A DNA stretch of 64,000 bases, taken from positions 2,294,001 through 2,358,000 of the forward strand of contig OX336359.1 in assembly GCA_946902875.1 (NCBI GenBank). The letters are read 5' to 3'. This stretch comes from Nematopogon swammerdamellus. Taxonomy: Eukaryota > Arthropoda > Insecta > Lepidoptera > Adelidae. Below the pieces are notes generated by a model, which did not search any database, was not told the DNA's origin, and saw nothing but the letters and a program-made list of their open reading frames with translations. This document shows positions 21,470-32,170 of this stretch, piece after piece. Within the stretch, counting starts at the first letter, position 1. The number at the start of each line of letters is the position of its first letter. Both the position numbers and the translations under genes were made by a program.

Positions 21470-21605
21470 GCTTGTCTTGTCCTAATACTTTGCTAAACGT
21501 GTTGGTCGGTGTTTGTGCCAGAGTCCTTGCAGCACAACACCAATAACTCAGCTCGCCCCGATCATCGGGATACAGCGTGTGTGGTATGTAGAATAGTGTG
21601 AATAA
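21470..21605 (+). repeat. Repeat B, 3' part
   Basis: TTGTCTTGTCCTAATACTTTG, the GTGTTTGTGCC and GCAGCACAACACC arms, and CGGGATACAGCGTGTG with a GTATG tail. Confidence 0.65.
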
Positions 21606-21731
21606 CCACAAGAATTGCCACCGGAAATGATTCAGCTCGCTTAGCCATGGCACGCATACCGTTCTGAGCGGTGCGGTGCGGAGAGTGAGAGGGAAAGCGG
21701 AAAGCGGAGTTTAGAGTTTGGAGGCTGCACG

Positions 21732-22050
21732 CTAGAACGATAAAAAAGTTATGGACCCCGAACCCTATCCTCGCCAGCGTAACACGATATAAGTAAAAGC
21801 ATACTTGTTTCATTGGACGGTCGCGCGCTGGCCCGTCAGTCTGTCATCGGCTGCGTTCGCAAAAACCTGTTTAAAATGCCCGCATGCTCTGTTTTTACGT
21901 GTAAAAACACTACAGCCAAGTTTAGTGTGCACAATAGTGGAATATCTTATCATATCAACGGTAAGTACACTCCGCTCCCCGCAACTCGGCGACGCTAGTT
22001 CTCATACAAGCATTTGATAGTCCGGCGTCCATACCTTTTTTATCGTTCCA
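21732..22050 (+). mobile_element. P-type mini-element carrying a THAP exon
   Basis: The ends are inverted repeats: GAACGATAAAAAAGTTATGG at the left and CCATACCTTTTTTATCGTTC at the right. GGCTGCACG stands directly outside both ends (21723-21731 and 22051-22059), an 8-9 bp target duplication. The interior is a single THAP exon (21876-21960). THAP-domain transposases and 8-bp duplications are features of the P superfamily, so this looks like an internally deleted P-like element of 319 bp. Confidence 0.75.
21876..21960 (+). pseudogene. THAP zinc-finger first exon
   Basis: ATG opens a frame reading MPACSVFTCKN, then FSVHNSGISYHIN, matching the start of a THAP domain (C-x4-C, then the aromatic-His zinc ligand region). 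It ends in phase 1 at a perfect donor GTAAGT. No downstream exons exist before the right end of the element 90 bp later, so only the first exon of a transposase was kept. Confidence 0.7.
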
Positions 22051-22214
22051 GGCTGCACGTATTATATATAATATAACCACGTCACAGCGGCGGAGGCGGG
22101 GTGGCGGCGGATCGCGTTCATCTCAGATGCGGCTGGATGGCCTCAAATCGGTCGAACACGGCGCGCCATATTGTCGCGTCTAACTCAGTTAGAATAGAAC
22201 GCGGCATTAAGCTC

Positions 22215-22575
22215 GCCTATTGTGCCTAATTTGTATAAATTTGTGTATTCAATCAATACTAATATTAAATCTGTAAGCTATGATCATGGATTAAGTTATT
22301 TTGTTTTATGAGATATTGCGTTTGTAGACTCTATGTATGATACTAAAACTAAATTGACTATTTTAAAAAATATTTTCTGTATGCATATACTGTTCCTCCA
22401 TAACTCTTAAACCGATCATCCGAATTCGATGAAACTTAGTACCTACAAGCACATTTAACTATACGTAACACAGGATAGGCTACAGCTACAGTTCCGGTTA
22501 CGCTAAGATGTGACTCTCATAGAAAACGAATTGTTTCGCGCGCCGAAATAAAGGTACGGTAGCTAGCGGGCTTAC
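22215..22575 (+). repeat. Repeat K, uninterrupted copy
   Basis: AAATCTGTAAGCTATGATC, TGTTCCTCCATAACTCTTAAACC, GCGCGCCGAAATAAAGG. The second copy at 44975-45840 is split by a composite retroposon after GATACTAAAACT. Here GATACTAAAACTAAATTGAC is continuous, showing the empty site. Confidence 0.8.
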
Positions 22576-22576
22576 T

Positions 22577-22990
22577 TACTTTTTAACCGACTTCAAAAAA
22601 AGGAGGTTTGTTACCTCAGATTCTTTTTTTATTCGAAAGCTGGTGCTTCCCGTGTGGTCCCATTTTAATTTGGTCCGGTTCTGACAATGGCTTCCGTGAG
22701 AAAACCATTATAAGTCTTAACTTTGCATTAAGTAGGTGGACGAATGGACGAATAACTCAATATCACTCCAACCGATTTCGATGATTCTTTTATTATTGGA
22801 AAGGATGTACTTCAAGGATAGTTTGATGAGAGTTTGGTTAGGTTCTGATTATGGGATACATGACAAAGTAACGGAACGCTGTTACGTTCGTACCGATTTC
22901 GATGAAAATGACGCCAAATTACGTGTAATTTTTGCCGCTAGATATATTATAAATAAGTTTATCTAATAGTCCTGTGGAAAGTACAGAGTA
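22577..22990. repeat. CCGACTTCAAAAAAAGGAGG repeat and spacer
   Basis: TTAACCGACTTCAAAAAAAGG is a widespread lepidopteran repeat end. The following sequence, with TATCACTCCAACCGATTTCG, looks like the body of the same element and runs up to the tandem array. No gene is recognised. Confidence 0.45.
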
Positions 22991-22994
22991 CCCC

Positions 22995-25505
22995 AAAGTG
23001 TAAACGCAGCTCGGCCTTCGGCCTCGCCCTTTGTTACTTACTTTCGTCGAGAAGGGTTTATCGTCTTCCTGAACGCAGCTCGGCCTTCGGCCTCGCCATT
23101 TGTTACTTACTTTCTTCGAGAAGGTTTATAGTATTCATGAACGCAGCTCGGCCTACGGCCTCGCCCTCAGCTACTTACTTTCTTCGAGAAGGTTGATCGT
23201 CTTCCTGAACGCAGCTCGGCCTTCGGCCTCGCCCTCAGTTACTTACTTTCTTCGAGAATGTTTATAGTCTTCCTGAACGCAGCTCGGCCTTCGGCCTCGC
23301 CCTCAGTTACTTACTTTCTTCGAGAAAGTTTATCGTCTTCCTGAACGCAGCTCGGCCTTCGGCCTCGCCGTCAGTTACTTACTTTTTTCGAGAAGGTTTA
23401 TAGTCTTCCTGAACGCAGCTCGGCCTTCGTCCTCGCCCTCAGTTACTTACTTTCTTCGAAAAGGTGTATAGTTTTTCTGAACGCAGCTCGGCCTTCGGCC
23501 TCGCCCTCTATTACTTTCTTCGAGAAGGTTTATCGTCTTCCTGAACGCAGCTCGGCCTTCGGCCTCGCCCTCAGTTACTTACTTTCTTCGAGAAGGTTTA
23601 TAGTCTTCCTGAACGCAGCTCGGCCTTCGGCCTCGCCCTCTATTACTTACTTTCTTCGAGAAGGTTTATCGTCTTCCTGAACGCAGCTCGGCCTTCGGCC
23701 TCGCCCTTTGTTACTTACTTTCTTTGAGAAGATTTATAGTCTTCCTGAACGCAGCTCGGCCTTCGGCCTCGCCCTTTGTTACTTACTTTCTTCGAGAAGG
23801 TTTATAGTCTTCCTGAACGCAGCTCGGCCTTCGGCCTCGCCCTCAGTTACTTACTTCCTTCGAGAAGGTTTATAGTGTTCCTGAACGCAGCTCGGCCTTC
23901 GGCCTCGCCCTTTGTTACTTACTTTCTTCGAGACGGTTTGTAGTCTTCCTGAACGCAGCTCGGCCTTCGGCGTCGCCCTCAGTTGCATACTTTCTTCGAC
24001 AAGGTTTATCGTCTTCCTGAACGCAGCTCGGCCTTCGGCCTCGCCCTGAGTTACTTACTTTCTTCGAGAAGGTTTATAGTCTTCCTGAACGCAGCTCGGC
24101 CTTCGGCCTCGCCCTCTGTTACTTACTTTCTCCGAGAAGGTTTATAGTCTTCCTGAACGCAGCTCGGCCTTCGGCCTCACCCTTTGTTACTTACATTCTT
24201 CGAGACGGTTTGTAGTCTTCCTGAACGCAGCTCGGCCTTCGGCCTCGCCCTCAGTTACTTACTTTCTTCGAGAAGGTTTATAATCTTCCTGAACGCAGCT
24301 CGGCCTTCGGCCTCGCCCTCAGTTACTTACTTTCGTCGAGAAGGTTTATCGTCTTCCTGAACGCAGCTCGGCCTTCGGCCTCGCCCTTTGTTACTTACTT
24401 TCTTCGAGAAGGTTTATAGTCTTCCTGAACGCAGCTCGGCCTTCGGCCTCGCCCTCAGTTACTTACTTTCTTCGAGAAGGTTTATCGTCTTCCTGAACGC
24501 AGCTCGGCATTCGGCCTCGCCCTCAGTTACTTACTTTCTTCGAGAAGGTTTATAGTCTTCCTGAACGCAGCGCGGCCTTCGGCCTTGGCCTTTGTTACTT
24601 ACTTTCTTCGAGAAGGTTTATAGTCTTCCTGAACGCAGCTCGGCCTTCGGCCTCGCCCTCAGTTACTTACTTTCTCCGAGAAGGTTTATAGTCTTCCTGA
24701 ACGCAGCTCGGCCTTCGGCCTCGCCCTCAGTTACTTACTTTCTTCGAGAAGGTTTATAGTGTTCCTGAACGCAGCTCGGCCTTCGGCCTCGCCCTTTGTT
24801 AATTATTTTCTTCGAGAAGGTTTATCGTCTTCCTGAACGCAGCTCGGCCTTCGGCCTCGCCCTCAGTTACTTACTTTCTTCGAGAAGGTTTATAGTCTTC
24901 CTGAACGCAGCGCGGCCTTCGGCCTTGGCCTTTGTTACTTACGTTCTTCGAGAAGGTTTATAGTCTTCCTGAACGCAGCTCGTCCTTCGGCCTCGCCCTC
25001 AGTTCCTTACTTTCTCCGAGAAGGTTTATAGTCTTCCTGAACGCAGGTCGGCCTTCGGCCTCGCCCTCAATTACTTACTTTCTTCGAGAAGGTTTATAGT
25101 GTTCCCGAACGCGGCTCGGCCTTCGGCCTCGCCCTTTCTTACTTACTTTCTTCGAGAAGGTTTATAGTGTTCCTGAACGCAGCTCGGCCTTCGGCCTCGC
25201 CCTTTGTTACTTACTTTCTTCGAGAAGGTTTATAGTCTTCCTGAACGCAGCTCGGCCTTCGGCCTCGCCCTTTGTTACTTACTTTCTTCGAGAAGGTTTG
25301 TAGTCTTCCTGAACGCAGCTCGGCCTTCGGCCTCGCCCTCAGTTACTTACTTTCTTCGAGAAGGTTTATCGTCTTCCTGAACGCAGCTCGGCCTACGGCC
25401 TCGCCCATTGTTACTTACTTTCTTCGAGAAGGTTTATAGTCTTCCTGAACGCAGCTCGGCCTTCGGCCTCGCCCTTTGTTACTTACTTTCTTCGAGAAGG
25501 TTTAT
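22995..25505. repeat. 68-bp tandem repeat, about 37 copies
   Basis: Unit: GAACGCAGCTCGGCCTTCGG, CCTCGCCCTCAGTTACTTAC, TTTCTTCGAGAAGGTTTATA, GTCTTCCT. Units start at about 23003 and the last at about 25448, a spacing consistent with 36 intervals of 68 bp. Variant classes recur (TCAGTT versus TTTGTT; TATAGT versus TATCGT), including the shared rare variant GCGCGGCCTTCGGCCTTGGCC at about 24570 and 24909, which points to block amplification. A small GGCC-TTC-GGCC hairpin sits in each unit. No long ORF crosses it. Confidence 0.95.
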
Positions 25506-25625
25506 CCCTGACTTCGTTTGTTTCATTTAAACGGTGCTTTCTCTTAAGAGCAGCGCGTTTAGTGGGTCTACCAATATTCAGTCAAATTAGTTAGTGTACT
25601 TCAGATTCACTAAAAATAAAAAAAT

Positions 25626-26487
25626 AAAACAAAATTTTAACAAAAAAAAAACCGACTTCAAATAAAAGACTTCCAAAACTAATTAATATGCACTAAAAAG
25701 CAAAAAATAATTGCGTATTCTTCTACAACTTAATAATCAACTTACTTTTTCTACTCATCAATATGTAGGTATGATCCACGCGATACCACGCAAGAAGGTA
25801 GGTAGGTACCTACCCACTTCAAATCTAACTCAACACATACATATGAATAACAAACAATGATCAAAATATTTTTTAGAGTTCTCCTAAGTAAAATGAAATG
25901 AAAAATATTAGACTACTTAAAAGTCAATCAAATTATTACGATAATATAATGTAGTACAATTATTGTTATTTTTGGAGTCGGTGTCAGCCAAGGTAGCATG
26001 TAACTACATATATAGTTATAGGTGAGATGTGCTTGTGTCGCACGCGCGACTTGACGGGGCGAGAGGCGAGAGCGGGGCCGCGGCGCGGCGGGAGGGGAGC
26101 TGTCAAAGGGACAAGTGGGTGGCTGACACCGACTCCAAAAATAACGATAATTGTACTACATTATATTATCGTAATAATTTGATTGACTTTTAAGTAGTCT
26201 AATATTTTTCATTTCATTTTACTTAGGAGAACTCTAAAAAATATTTTGATCATTGTTTGTTATTCATATGTATGTGTTGAGTTAGATTTGAAGTGGGTAG
26301 GTACCTACCTACCTTCTTGCGTGGTAAACACATAGATCGTACCTACATATTGATGAGTAGAAAAAGTAAGTTGATTATTAAGTTGTAGAAGAATACGCAA
26401 TTATTTTTTGCTTTTTAGTGCATATTAATTAGTTTTGGAATAGTCTTTTATTTGAAGTCGGTTTTTTTTTTGTTAAAATTTTGTTTT
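25626..26487. mobile_element. Foldback element with ~360-bp arms
   Basis: 25626-25989 and 26121-26487 are near-identical reverse complements, from AACAAAAAAAAAACCGACTTC at the outside to GGAGTCGGTGTCAGCC at the inside. The 131-bp spacer holds a GC-rich run (GGCGAGAGCGGGGCCGCGGC) unlike its surroundings. No ORF is seen. 25506-25625 is plain AT-rich DNA. Confidence 0.85.
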
Positions 26488-26489
26488 TT

Positions 26490-26860
26490 TCTTTTGACGT
26501 GATGACGTCACGTCTTATAAATTGATGAACACCGGCTGCACGCACGAAAAAGTGTCACGTTCCATCTGAGCCTGTGTGTGCAAGCGAGAGCGCGTAACAA
26601 GCGATAGAGAGGCACAATCGGTATAGTCAAAGTTACCATGGAAACGTCTTAAGAAGTAAAACTGTCAAGATCAGACAACAGAAGTTTATTGATGGCCAGT
26701 GACAAGATGATTAATCTTTCTACTGGAAATAGAATTATTGATCTTTGCTCTATGTATTACGATTATTCCACGTCATCAGGTAAAACTATCGTCCGTAAAC
26801 CGACTTTACAGACAAGCAATTTTTTTTAAATACAAATTTCACACGAGCGAAGCAAAGGCT
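26490..26860 (+). repeat. Repeat L, copy 1
   Basis: Shares GACGTGATGACGTCACGTC, CCATGGAAACGTCTTAAGAAG and TGACAAGATGATTAATC with 48810-49085, but has about 60 extra bp after GTGTCACGTT. The palindromic TGACGTCA, a CREB/ATF-type site, occurs in both copies. Confidence 0.7.
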
Positions 26861-26907
26861 AGTAAAGAATATATACATACACTCTCTAGTAAAAAGTGCA
26901 TTGCATA

Positions 26908-27614
26908 TGTCGCAAGGAATTGATAAAAACAGGGATTTGGTAAAATCCTAAGGGATTTGACCAAATCACGGAGGATGATAAAATTGCAACACAATTTTGT
27001 CATTTACCTAAACAAATCTAATGATTTGATGAAATCCTAAAACTGGTTCAGTGAAATGACGACAAATGGTATTTCAAAGGTTTATTTGGTAGGGCATACA
27101 TACATTAATAAAATTAGATGTAATGGAACATTGATCCCAGAAATCGCCATTAAAACATTTATTTTAAACGAAAGAATGAACAAAAATTTCTTTAACATAA
27201 ATATAAATATTTAACATAAATTTGAATGTTCATTTATTAAAACACGTTGCGGATTTGCGGCATCTTGAGTTACAAAGAACATTAATTTTCTTACAGGCAC
27301 ATCGTGTTTTGCGCTGTGCTTAAAAAATTTCGCAGGAACACTTCTTAAACCTTGACCTTGACCTCCAAATAAAGAAAATTTTCCTGCAATTTCACGCAAA
27401 CTCAGCTTAGTCCGTGGAACTGAGAACGACAGAAGCAAAAACTAACATGTTATTTTCGTCATTTCACTTAATCAGTTTTGGGGTTTGATCAAATTACTAG
27501 ATTTGTTTTTAGGGAAATGATAAAAATCGTTTTGCAATTGTATCATCCACCGTGATTTGATCAAATACCTTAGTGATTTGACCAAATCCCTGTTTTTATC
27601 ATTTCCCTGCGACA
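26908..27614. mobile_element. Ginger-like mini-element with long TIRs
   Basis: TGTCGCAAGGAATTGATAAA at the left mirrors TTTATCATTTCCCTGCGACA at the right; inverted similarity extends about 85 bp. CATA flanks both sides (26904-26907 and 27615-27618). TGT...ACA ends and a 4-bp duplication fit Ginger elements. The TIRs contain repeated GATTTGACCAAATC motifs. The interior encodes only the tail of an integrase-like protein. Confidence 0.7.
27237..27430 (-). pseudogene. Cys-rich C-terminus of a KRBA2/Ginger-like integrase
   Basis: One minus-strand frame reads LSLREIAGKFSLFGGQGQG. After a frameshift the next reads KCSCEIF, stop, AQRKTRCACKKINVLCNSRC and RKSATCFNK. The pattern CxC, CxC, CNSxC, C-x-NK after a GGQG motif matches the C-terminal cysteine cluster of KRBA2-like integrases (family knowledge). 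The frameshift and the stop make it non-functional. Confidence 0.6.
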
Positions 27615-27834
27615 CATATATCTCTCATGGCATCAACAAGACGAGAAGCATTCTGACATTCGAACCCCACAACTGTTGAGATGAAAGGAAGCTGCAACCG
27701 AAGACTTGGCTAGCCTCTGAAGTGTTTACGTTGGCTGCTGTCTAAATATTTACATCTCCTGAAGCGTGAAGCGTACACACTTTGGAAGTTTTACAGCGCT
27801 GTCGTTTTAAATTGTCCATTACGGGATTTCTTCT

Positions 27835-27975
27835 TCTTTTTTTTTTATTAAACCATAATGTGTCTAACGACGCCCATGGATATTCGGTCGTATGCGGCGG
27901 TTGCGAATGCCATGCCGGCCTGACAGTTGCCCATTCACGGCCTTCTTGAACAGTGAACTCTTCTTTTTGTAACTT
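27835..27975. repeat. Repeat E fragment
   Basis: GTGTCTAACGACGCCCATGG, GCGAATGCCATGCCGGCCTG, as at 16925 and 44585. Confidence 0.6.
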
Positions 27976-28005
27976 GTTAAATTTTTTGTAACTTGTTACA
28001 TTTTA

Positions 28006-28135
28006 GGGTTCTGTGCCGGCCGGGTAAGGAAGCATATTTCTAAGCCTACGCCGCCGTCTTTCCGTCCGTCCGTCCGCACGTCAATCTTTTAGCCGTAATA
28101 GCTAGCCGGTTGAAATTTTCTCAGAATATATTCTA
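28006..28135 (-). repeat. Repeat C, 3' fragment
   Basis: AGGGTTCTGTGCCGGCCGGG, GCCTACGCCGCCGTC and (CGTC)n are the reverse complement of the C 3' end. Confidence 0.6.
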
Positions 28136-28224
28136 ACAAATAATTAAAACAAAAGTAAAAAAAAACTCATAAATAATTAATATGTTAATTTTAATATTAG
28201 AAATATAATATTTAACAATAAAGA

Positions 28225-28490
28225 CGTCTGACCAGTCGAAATAAATGAAAGCTGGCAATCCAGGCGCAGAGCTTTGGAGGGATGCCATAAGATTGGCCCC
28301 GGTGCCAAAAGCGGTCAAATGCTTTGGAAATATCCAATGCGACTGCCAGCGACTTCCCGAAGTTGTCCAGTCTTTCGGCCAATATGTGTGTAACGTACGT
28401 TAGAAGATCTCCCGTGGACCGTGCTTTACGGAAACCGTACAGTTTGTCATCCAGGAGTTTACTTAACTCTAAGTAACGTTAGGAGCTGGG
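28225..28490 (-). pseudogene. Jockey/LOA-like reverse transcriptase fragment
   Basis: The minus strand reads LLDDKLYGFRKARSTGDLLT, THILAERLDNFGKSLAVALD, ISKAFDRFWH and GIPPKLCAWIAS. This is the RT segment with the catalytic motif A aspartate (ALDISKAFD). It loses similarity within 30 codons on the 3' side. Confidence 0.75.
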
Positions 28491-28540
28491 AGTTGATGAG
28501 GCGCTCCATAACTTTGCATAATACTATGATACTATTGATG

Positions 28541-28765
28541 ATGAGTGGAAGAGTCGGGAAGGCGCCCTAGACGCACGTACCTGGACCAGATCGGGCATGT
28601 ACTCAAAAAGAGTCAAGTGCGTAGTACCCGTAACCGACAAGCATGCATGAAGAACATTATGGGAGTGGAAGAGGCGGCAGAGGTGTGTCAGGATCGTGGC
28701 ACGTGGAGATGCGTTGCCTCTGCCTACCCCACCGGGAAACTGGCGTGACGCTATGTATGTATGTA
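28541..28765 (+). pseudogene. RTE/L2-type LINE C-terminus with (TATG)n tail
   Basis: The frame gives RPRRTYLDQIGHVLKKSQVR, STRNRQACMKNIMGVEEA and AYPTGKLA, stop, then TATGTATGTATGTATTA. This is a typical C-terminal tail of lepidopteran endonuclease-RTs. The (TATG)n end matches that of repeat B. Confidence 0.7.
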
Positions 28766-29029
28766 TGTATTACTTGATATGATACTATTACTATACTTTG
28801 CATATGATACTATTACAAACTGACTGAACGTGTCGCGGGCGAAGCCGTAGGCAAAGCTAGTTCAACATTAAAGTATATCTTTTAATAATATGCTCGGCAT
28901 AAATAATTACACGCTCGCTACCATCGCCGCCGCCAGTATAGTACACTCTACATTAATATACAAGGAGCTGATCTCGTGGGATAAACCGGTTTTTGAGACA
29001 CGTTAAGAGTACACACGGCCGGCGTATCC

Positions 29030-29252
29030 TTACCAATAATAAAATCCAACGTCTGCTTTCTGTCTGAGTGCCTGAGTGTATGTCTGTCTTTCCGCTTATA
29101 ACTCGAGAACCACTGAACCGATTTTAATAAAAAAAAATCTACGGATAGCTTGATTCTTCCCATCAACTTACTATCACGCTAAATGGCTTATGAGGTTAGC
29201 AGTGAAGTCAAATATGAGAGCGGCCGGAGCCGCGGGCACAGCTAGTAGACCA
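29030..29252 (+). repeat. Repeat D, plus copy
   Basis: ATAAAATCCAACGTCTGC at the start, TAACTCGAGAACCACTGAACC inside, GCCGCGGGCACAGCTAGTAG at the end. Confidence 0.75.
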
Positions 29253-29363
29253 TACGTCCCAGTTTGACCCGGCGGCGCGTCCCGGCCGGTTTGCCTCAGC
29301 GTCCCGGTCAAACTAAAGCTCAATTGGAGTGAAATCGAAAAAGCAGCACAACATATAAATAAA

Positions 29364-29705
29364 ATGCAAAAACCTCCATCGAAATACCAAATAGTGATCG
29401 ATGAGCTGTTTGACGAGGAGTCATTGGCAAAAGGATTTAAAAAAAATTCTAATGAAGCTGTTTACTCAGATAAATGGGTCCAGCTTTTCACCCATTTTCA
29501 CATGAAGCAAATTGAGGTCCCAAACCTTAAAAAAATCGTGGAGTTTGTTTTGTGTCTACCCGGTACTTCAACGCCAGTAGAAGGAATGTTTTCACCGATA
29601 AAAAAATGTGGTCTGATGATCGAGATAAGATGGAAGAAAGTGTTGTGAAAGCCTTGCTCATGTGTAAATTGAAACTTTGATAGATAACATGTCATGCACT
29701 GAGTT
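29364..29705 (+). pseudogene. hAT-type transposase C-terminal (dimerisation) fragment
   Basis: The frame encodes VEFVLCLPGTSTPVEGMFS, the conserved block of hAT transposase dimerisation domains (usually LPGTxxxVERxFS). After IKK, a one-base slip in an A run changes the frame; the other frame continues MWSDDRDKMEES and KALLMCKLKL, stop. Only the last ~110 residues survive. GTCCCGG-type sequences at 29255-29300 and near 29947 may be the element's ends. 29720-30090 holds nothing else recognisable. Confidence 0.7.
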
Positions 29706-30099
29706 TTATGACAAAATAAAGAATGACAAAAAAATTCTGAAATTGGCGAATTTTTGTTGTTCTTTTTTAGCCACTTAAGTATACTGTATGTAAGCGTACT
29801 GGATCTCTCTTTTTTCTTTAGATAACATAACATAATTAATATCTGCGTCATAATGCGTCTATGCATATACGTAATGCAATAATGCGTCTTTGGCTGTGTT
29901 CTTCGTAATTTTTATTCATCCAAAATTTGCCTCTTGCTATTCAACGTCCCGGTTTGGCTCTTCATAATTATGGTAAGCCTACGTATAGCCCATACAAACG
30001 TATTCCCCTATTTTATACTTCCTGGATTAAGGCAATAGAGCAATTATTTTTTATTTTCATAAAAGTAAACTAATATGAATTAAAATTTAAAAAAATTAT

Positions 30100-30410
30100 G
30101 TCACATACAAAAATTTCCTCCAATTCGAGGAAATTTTTGGACGCGTCGCCGTCGCCCCAACAGCGCGCAGCGGTACCCAGCACGTGGGTCACCAGACTTG
30201 TCGACAAGCATATCGCCCAGCTTGTCGACGAACTCTTGATTCTGGTGCCCACGCACCGAGGGTCTCGACGGCGGCGGCGGCAAACGCCACGAAAACATCG
30301 GCCTGACTGAGGTATCGGCAATGCAGCCGTATTGACGGCTGTAGTCGCTACAACCCCGGCCGAACGGGAGGAAAGTGGAATGTGGGTTGGTGCTAACGTG
30401 TCGACGCATC
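30100..30410 (-). pseudogene. Family G reverse transcriptase, decayed C-terminal fragment
   Basis: Minus-strand frames give CVDTLAPTH, VFVAFAAAAVETLGAWAP, FVDKLGDMLVDKSGDP and VLGTA, aligning in order with CVDTLAPSY, FVAFAVETLGPW, LKKLGKLLVDVTGVP and VLGTF of the 1835-3550 ORF. Frameshifts and a deletion of the QRGNAAS tail make it a pseudogene. Confidence 0.75.
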
Positions 30411-31470
30411 TTAATATATTATTTTTAATATACATGTCCACCACCGGAATGTTCGAATGTTTTCCTTTAATTTCCTACAGGAGCTAGGACCGTTCCAAAA
30501 CCTTTAAATTTTAACACAGTCTTCAGCAGATAGAGATTCAGTAAACAGCCATTATAAATGTTTTCAAAAAATCACTTCAATCATATACTATCTATCAATA
30601 AAAATCTATAGCTTTCTTAACTCTAGTTTAGTTGAGAATGGTTGAGATCAGAGTTGCCAGATGGTTCAGTCTGTGGAAAAAACCTGACATTATTCGAGAA
30701 AGGGCCTTTGGTTTTTCAAGCAAATTTTTTCATGACCTTGACTTGTGTTCTATATGTTTACCTAAGTTTATATGTTTGCTATTTTCATTCCGATTTTAAA
30801 ACAAAAATTTATTATTTGATAACTTCCTAGAGTCACACACAATCAAAACAGATCACAACTACTAAAGTAAGAAAACTAATTATTGTTTTTAATTTATGGA
30901 CACTGTTAACACATTATGGAATATCACTTCAGCACCCAGCCTTGTTGAACGAGGTGCCATATCACTCTTCCATTTGGTCGTGCCGGCTACACTGAACTGG
31001 ACGTTTACTCGAAACCGCGAGCGAACAGTGTGGTCTTAAGAAAATGAAATACTAGAACCAAGTTTGTGCTCGTGGGGATGTTTCTCGTTTTCAAAATTAT
31101 AACGAGAAGCACTTTTGTCATTCATTATTTCATTATAAGGTACATTTTCACAGAACTACATAGGTAGCCTATATGTTCGTCCTATGCCTAGGGCATATAA
31201 CAAGTAAGTATTATGTTATGTGCCTAGCTACGTACATAATTCCTCTATTATTTAACGTGTTGAACTAACATTGCATGAGGCTACACAAGCAGATGCATAT
31301 GTGTGAAGGTATTATGTATGATATAGTTGTGGGATGCATATGTAAGGTCGACATTTTTGAAGTGAAAACTTCTTTAGGGGCGCTTGGCACTTTTTTTGGA
31401 TGGATGATCTGATTCGCGTCAGATCCGTAGCCTCAAGCGAATCAAGGGAATCCGATATTCGTTTGGTCGT
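30411..31470. other. AT-rich spacer with a SINE A scrap
   Basis: 30940-31015 holds a reverse-complemented SINE A piece (CGTGCCGGCTACACTGAACTGG). The rest shows no gene. Confidence 0.5.
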
Positions 31471-31474
31471 TTAT

Positions 31475-31830
31475 GTGATTTCGTGGCTCAATGGTAAGAG
31501 TGTAGGATTGGTATTTTTTTACCATGGGTTCGGATCCCTCAAATTTTTTTTTTCTTTTTTTTAAGCAATGTTACGGTGTTTTAATTTTTTTAGGGTGTTT
31601 AGTTTTTTTTATAACCACCTAAGAATTATTTTCGGAAATACAAAAAGTTTCAATGGTAAGAGTGTAGGATTTGTATTTTTTGACCATGGGTTCGAATCCC
31701 TCAATTTTTTTTGTTTTTTTTTGTTTTCTTTTTTAAGCAATGTTACGGTGTTTAAATTTTTTAGGGTGTTTAGTTTTTTTTATAACCACCTAAAAATTAT
31801 TTTCGGAAATACAAAAAGTTTTCACTTCTG
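31475..31830 (+). repeat. tRNA-like repeat, two tandem units
   Basis: Unit 1 has CGTGGCTCAATGGTAAGAG (A-box like) and GGGTTCGGATCCCTC (B-box like). Unit 2 repeats CAATGGTAAGAGTGTAGGAT and GGGTTCGAATCCCTCAA about 160-175 bp later. Both units share GGGTGTTTAGTTTTTTTTAT and TTATTTTCGGAAATACAAAA. This looks like a tRNA-derived SINE in tandem, not a working tRNA gene, because the acceptor stem cannot be paired. Confidence 0.55.
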
Positions 31831-31899
31831 CCGGCACTCCCGGAGTGCAACTGAGGCTTTTTTAATATACTTATAATACGGTAAGTTAAATATTGGATG

Positions 31900-32170
31900 T
31901 ATGACCGCTTGACCGTTGTAGGCTGACCGTGGTTCGGATTACACGTAAAACTGTAGGTCCCTTCCCTTTATACCTTACTAGGTGGTAGGGTTTATTCCGC
32001 CCGGGTTGATACCACCGCACTGAATGAAACGTCGGTCAAAACGGCTATGTAAATAGTTCGTGTTTTCCGTCCAGTTCAGTGTAGCCGACATGAAATGAAG
32101 TGAAGCACTGACACGTCACCTACTTCACCAATTTGTTATGGGCTGACATGACGGATGTAGTCAACGACAT
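31900..32170 (+). repeat. SINE A, lacking head
   Basis: From GACCGCTTGACCGTTG through GTTCGTGTTTTCCGTCCAG to GGGCTGACATGACGGATG, with the poly(A) end missing. 32171-32700 contains no recognised feature. Confidence 0.75.

Noticed and set aside
22995..25505. CRISPR-like array
   Set aside because: The units are contiguous 68-bp tandem repeats without unique spacers, in a eukaryotic context.
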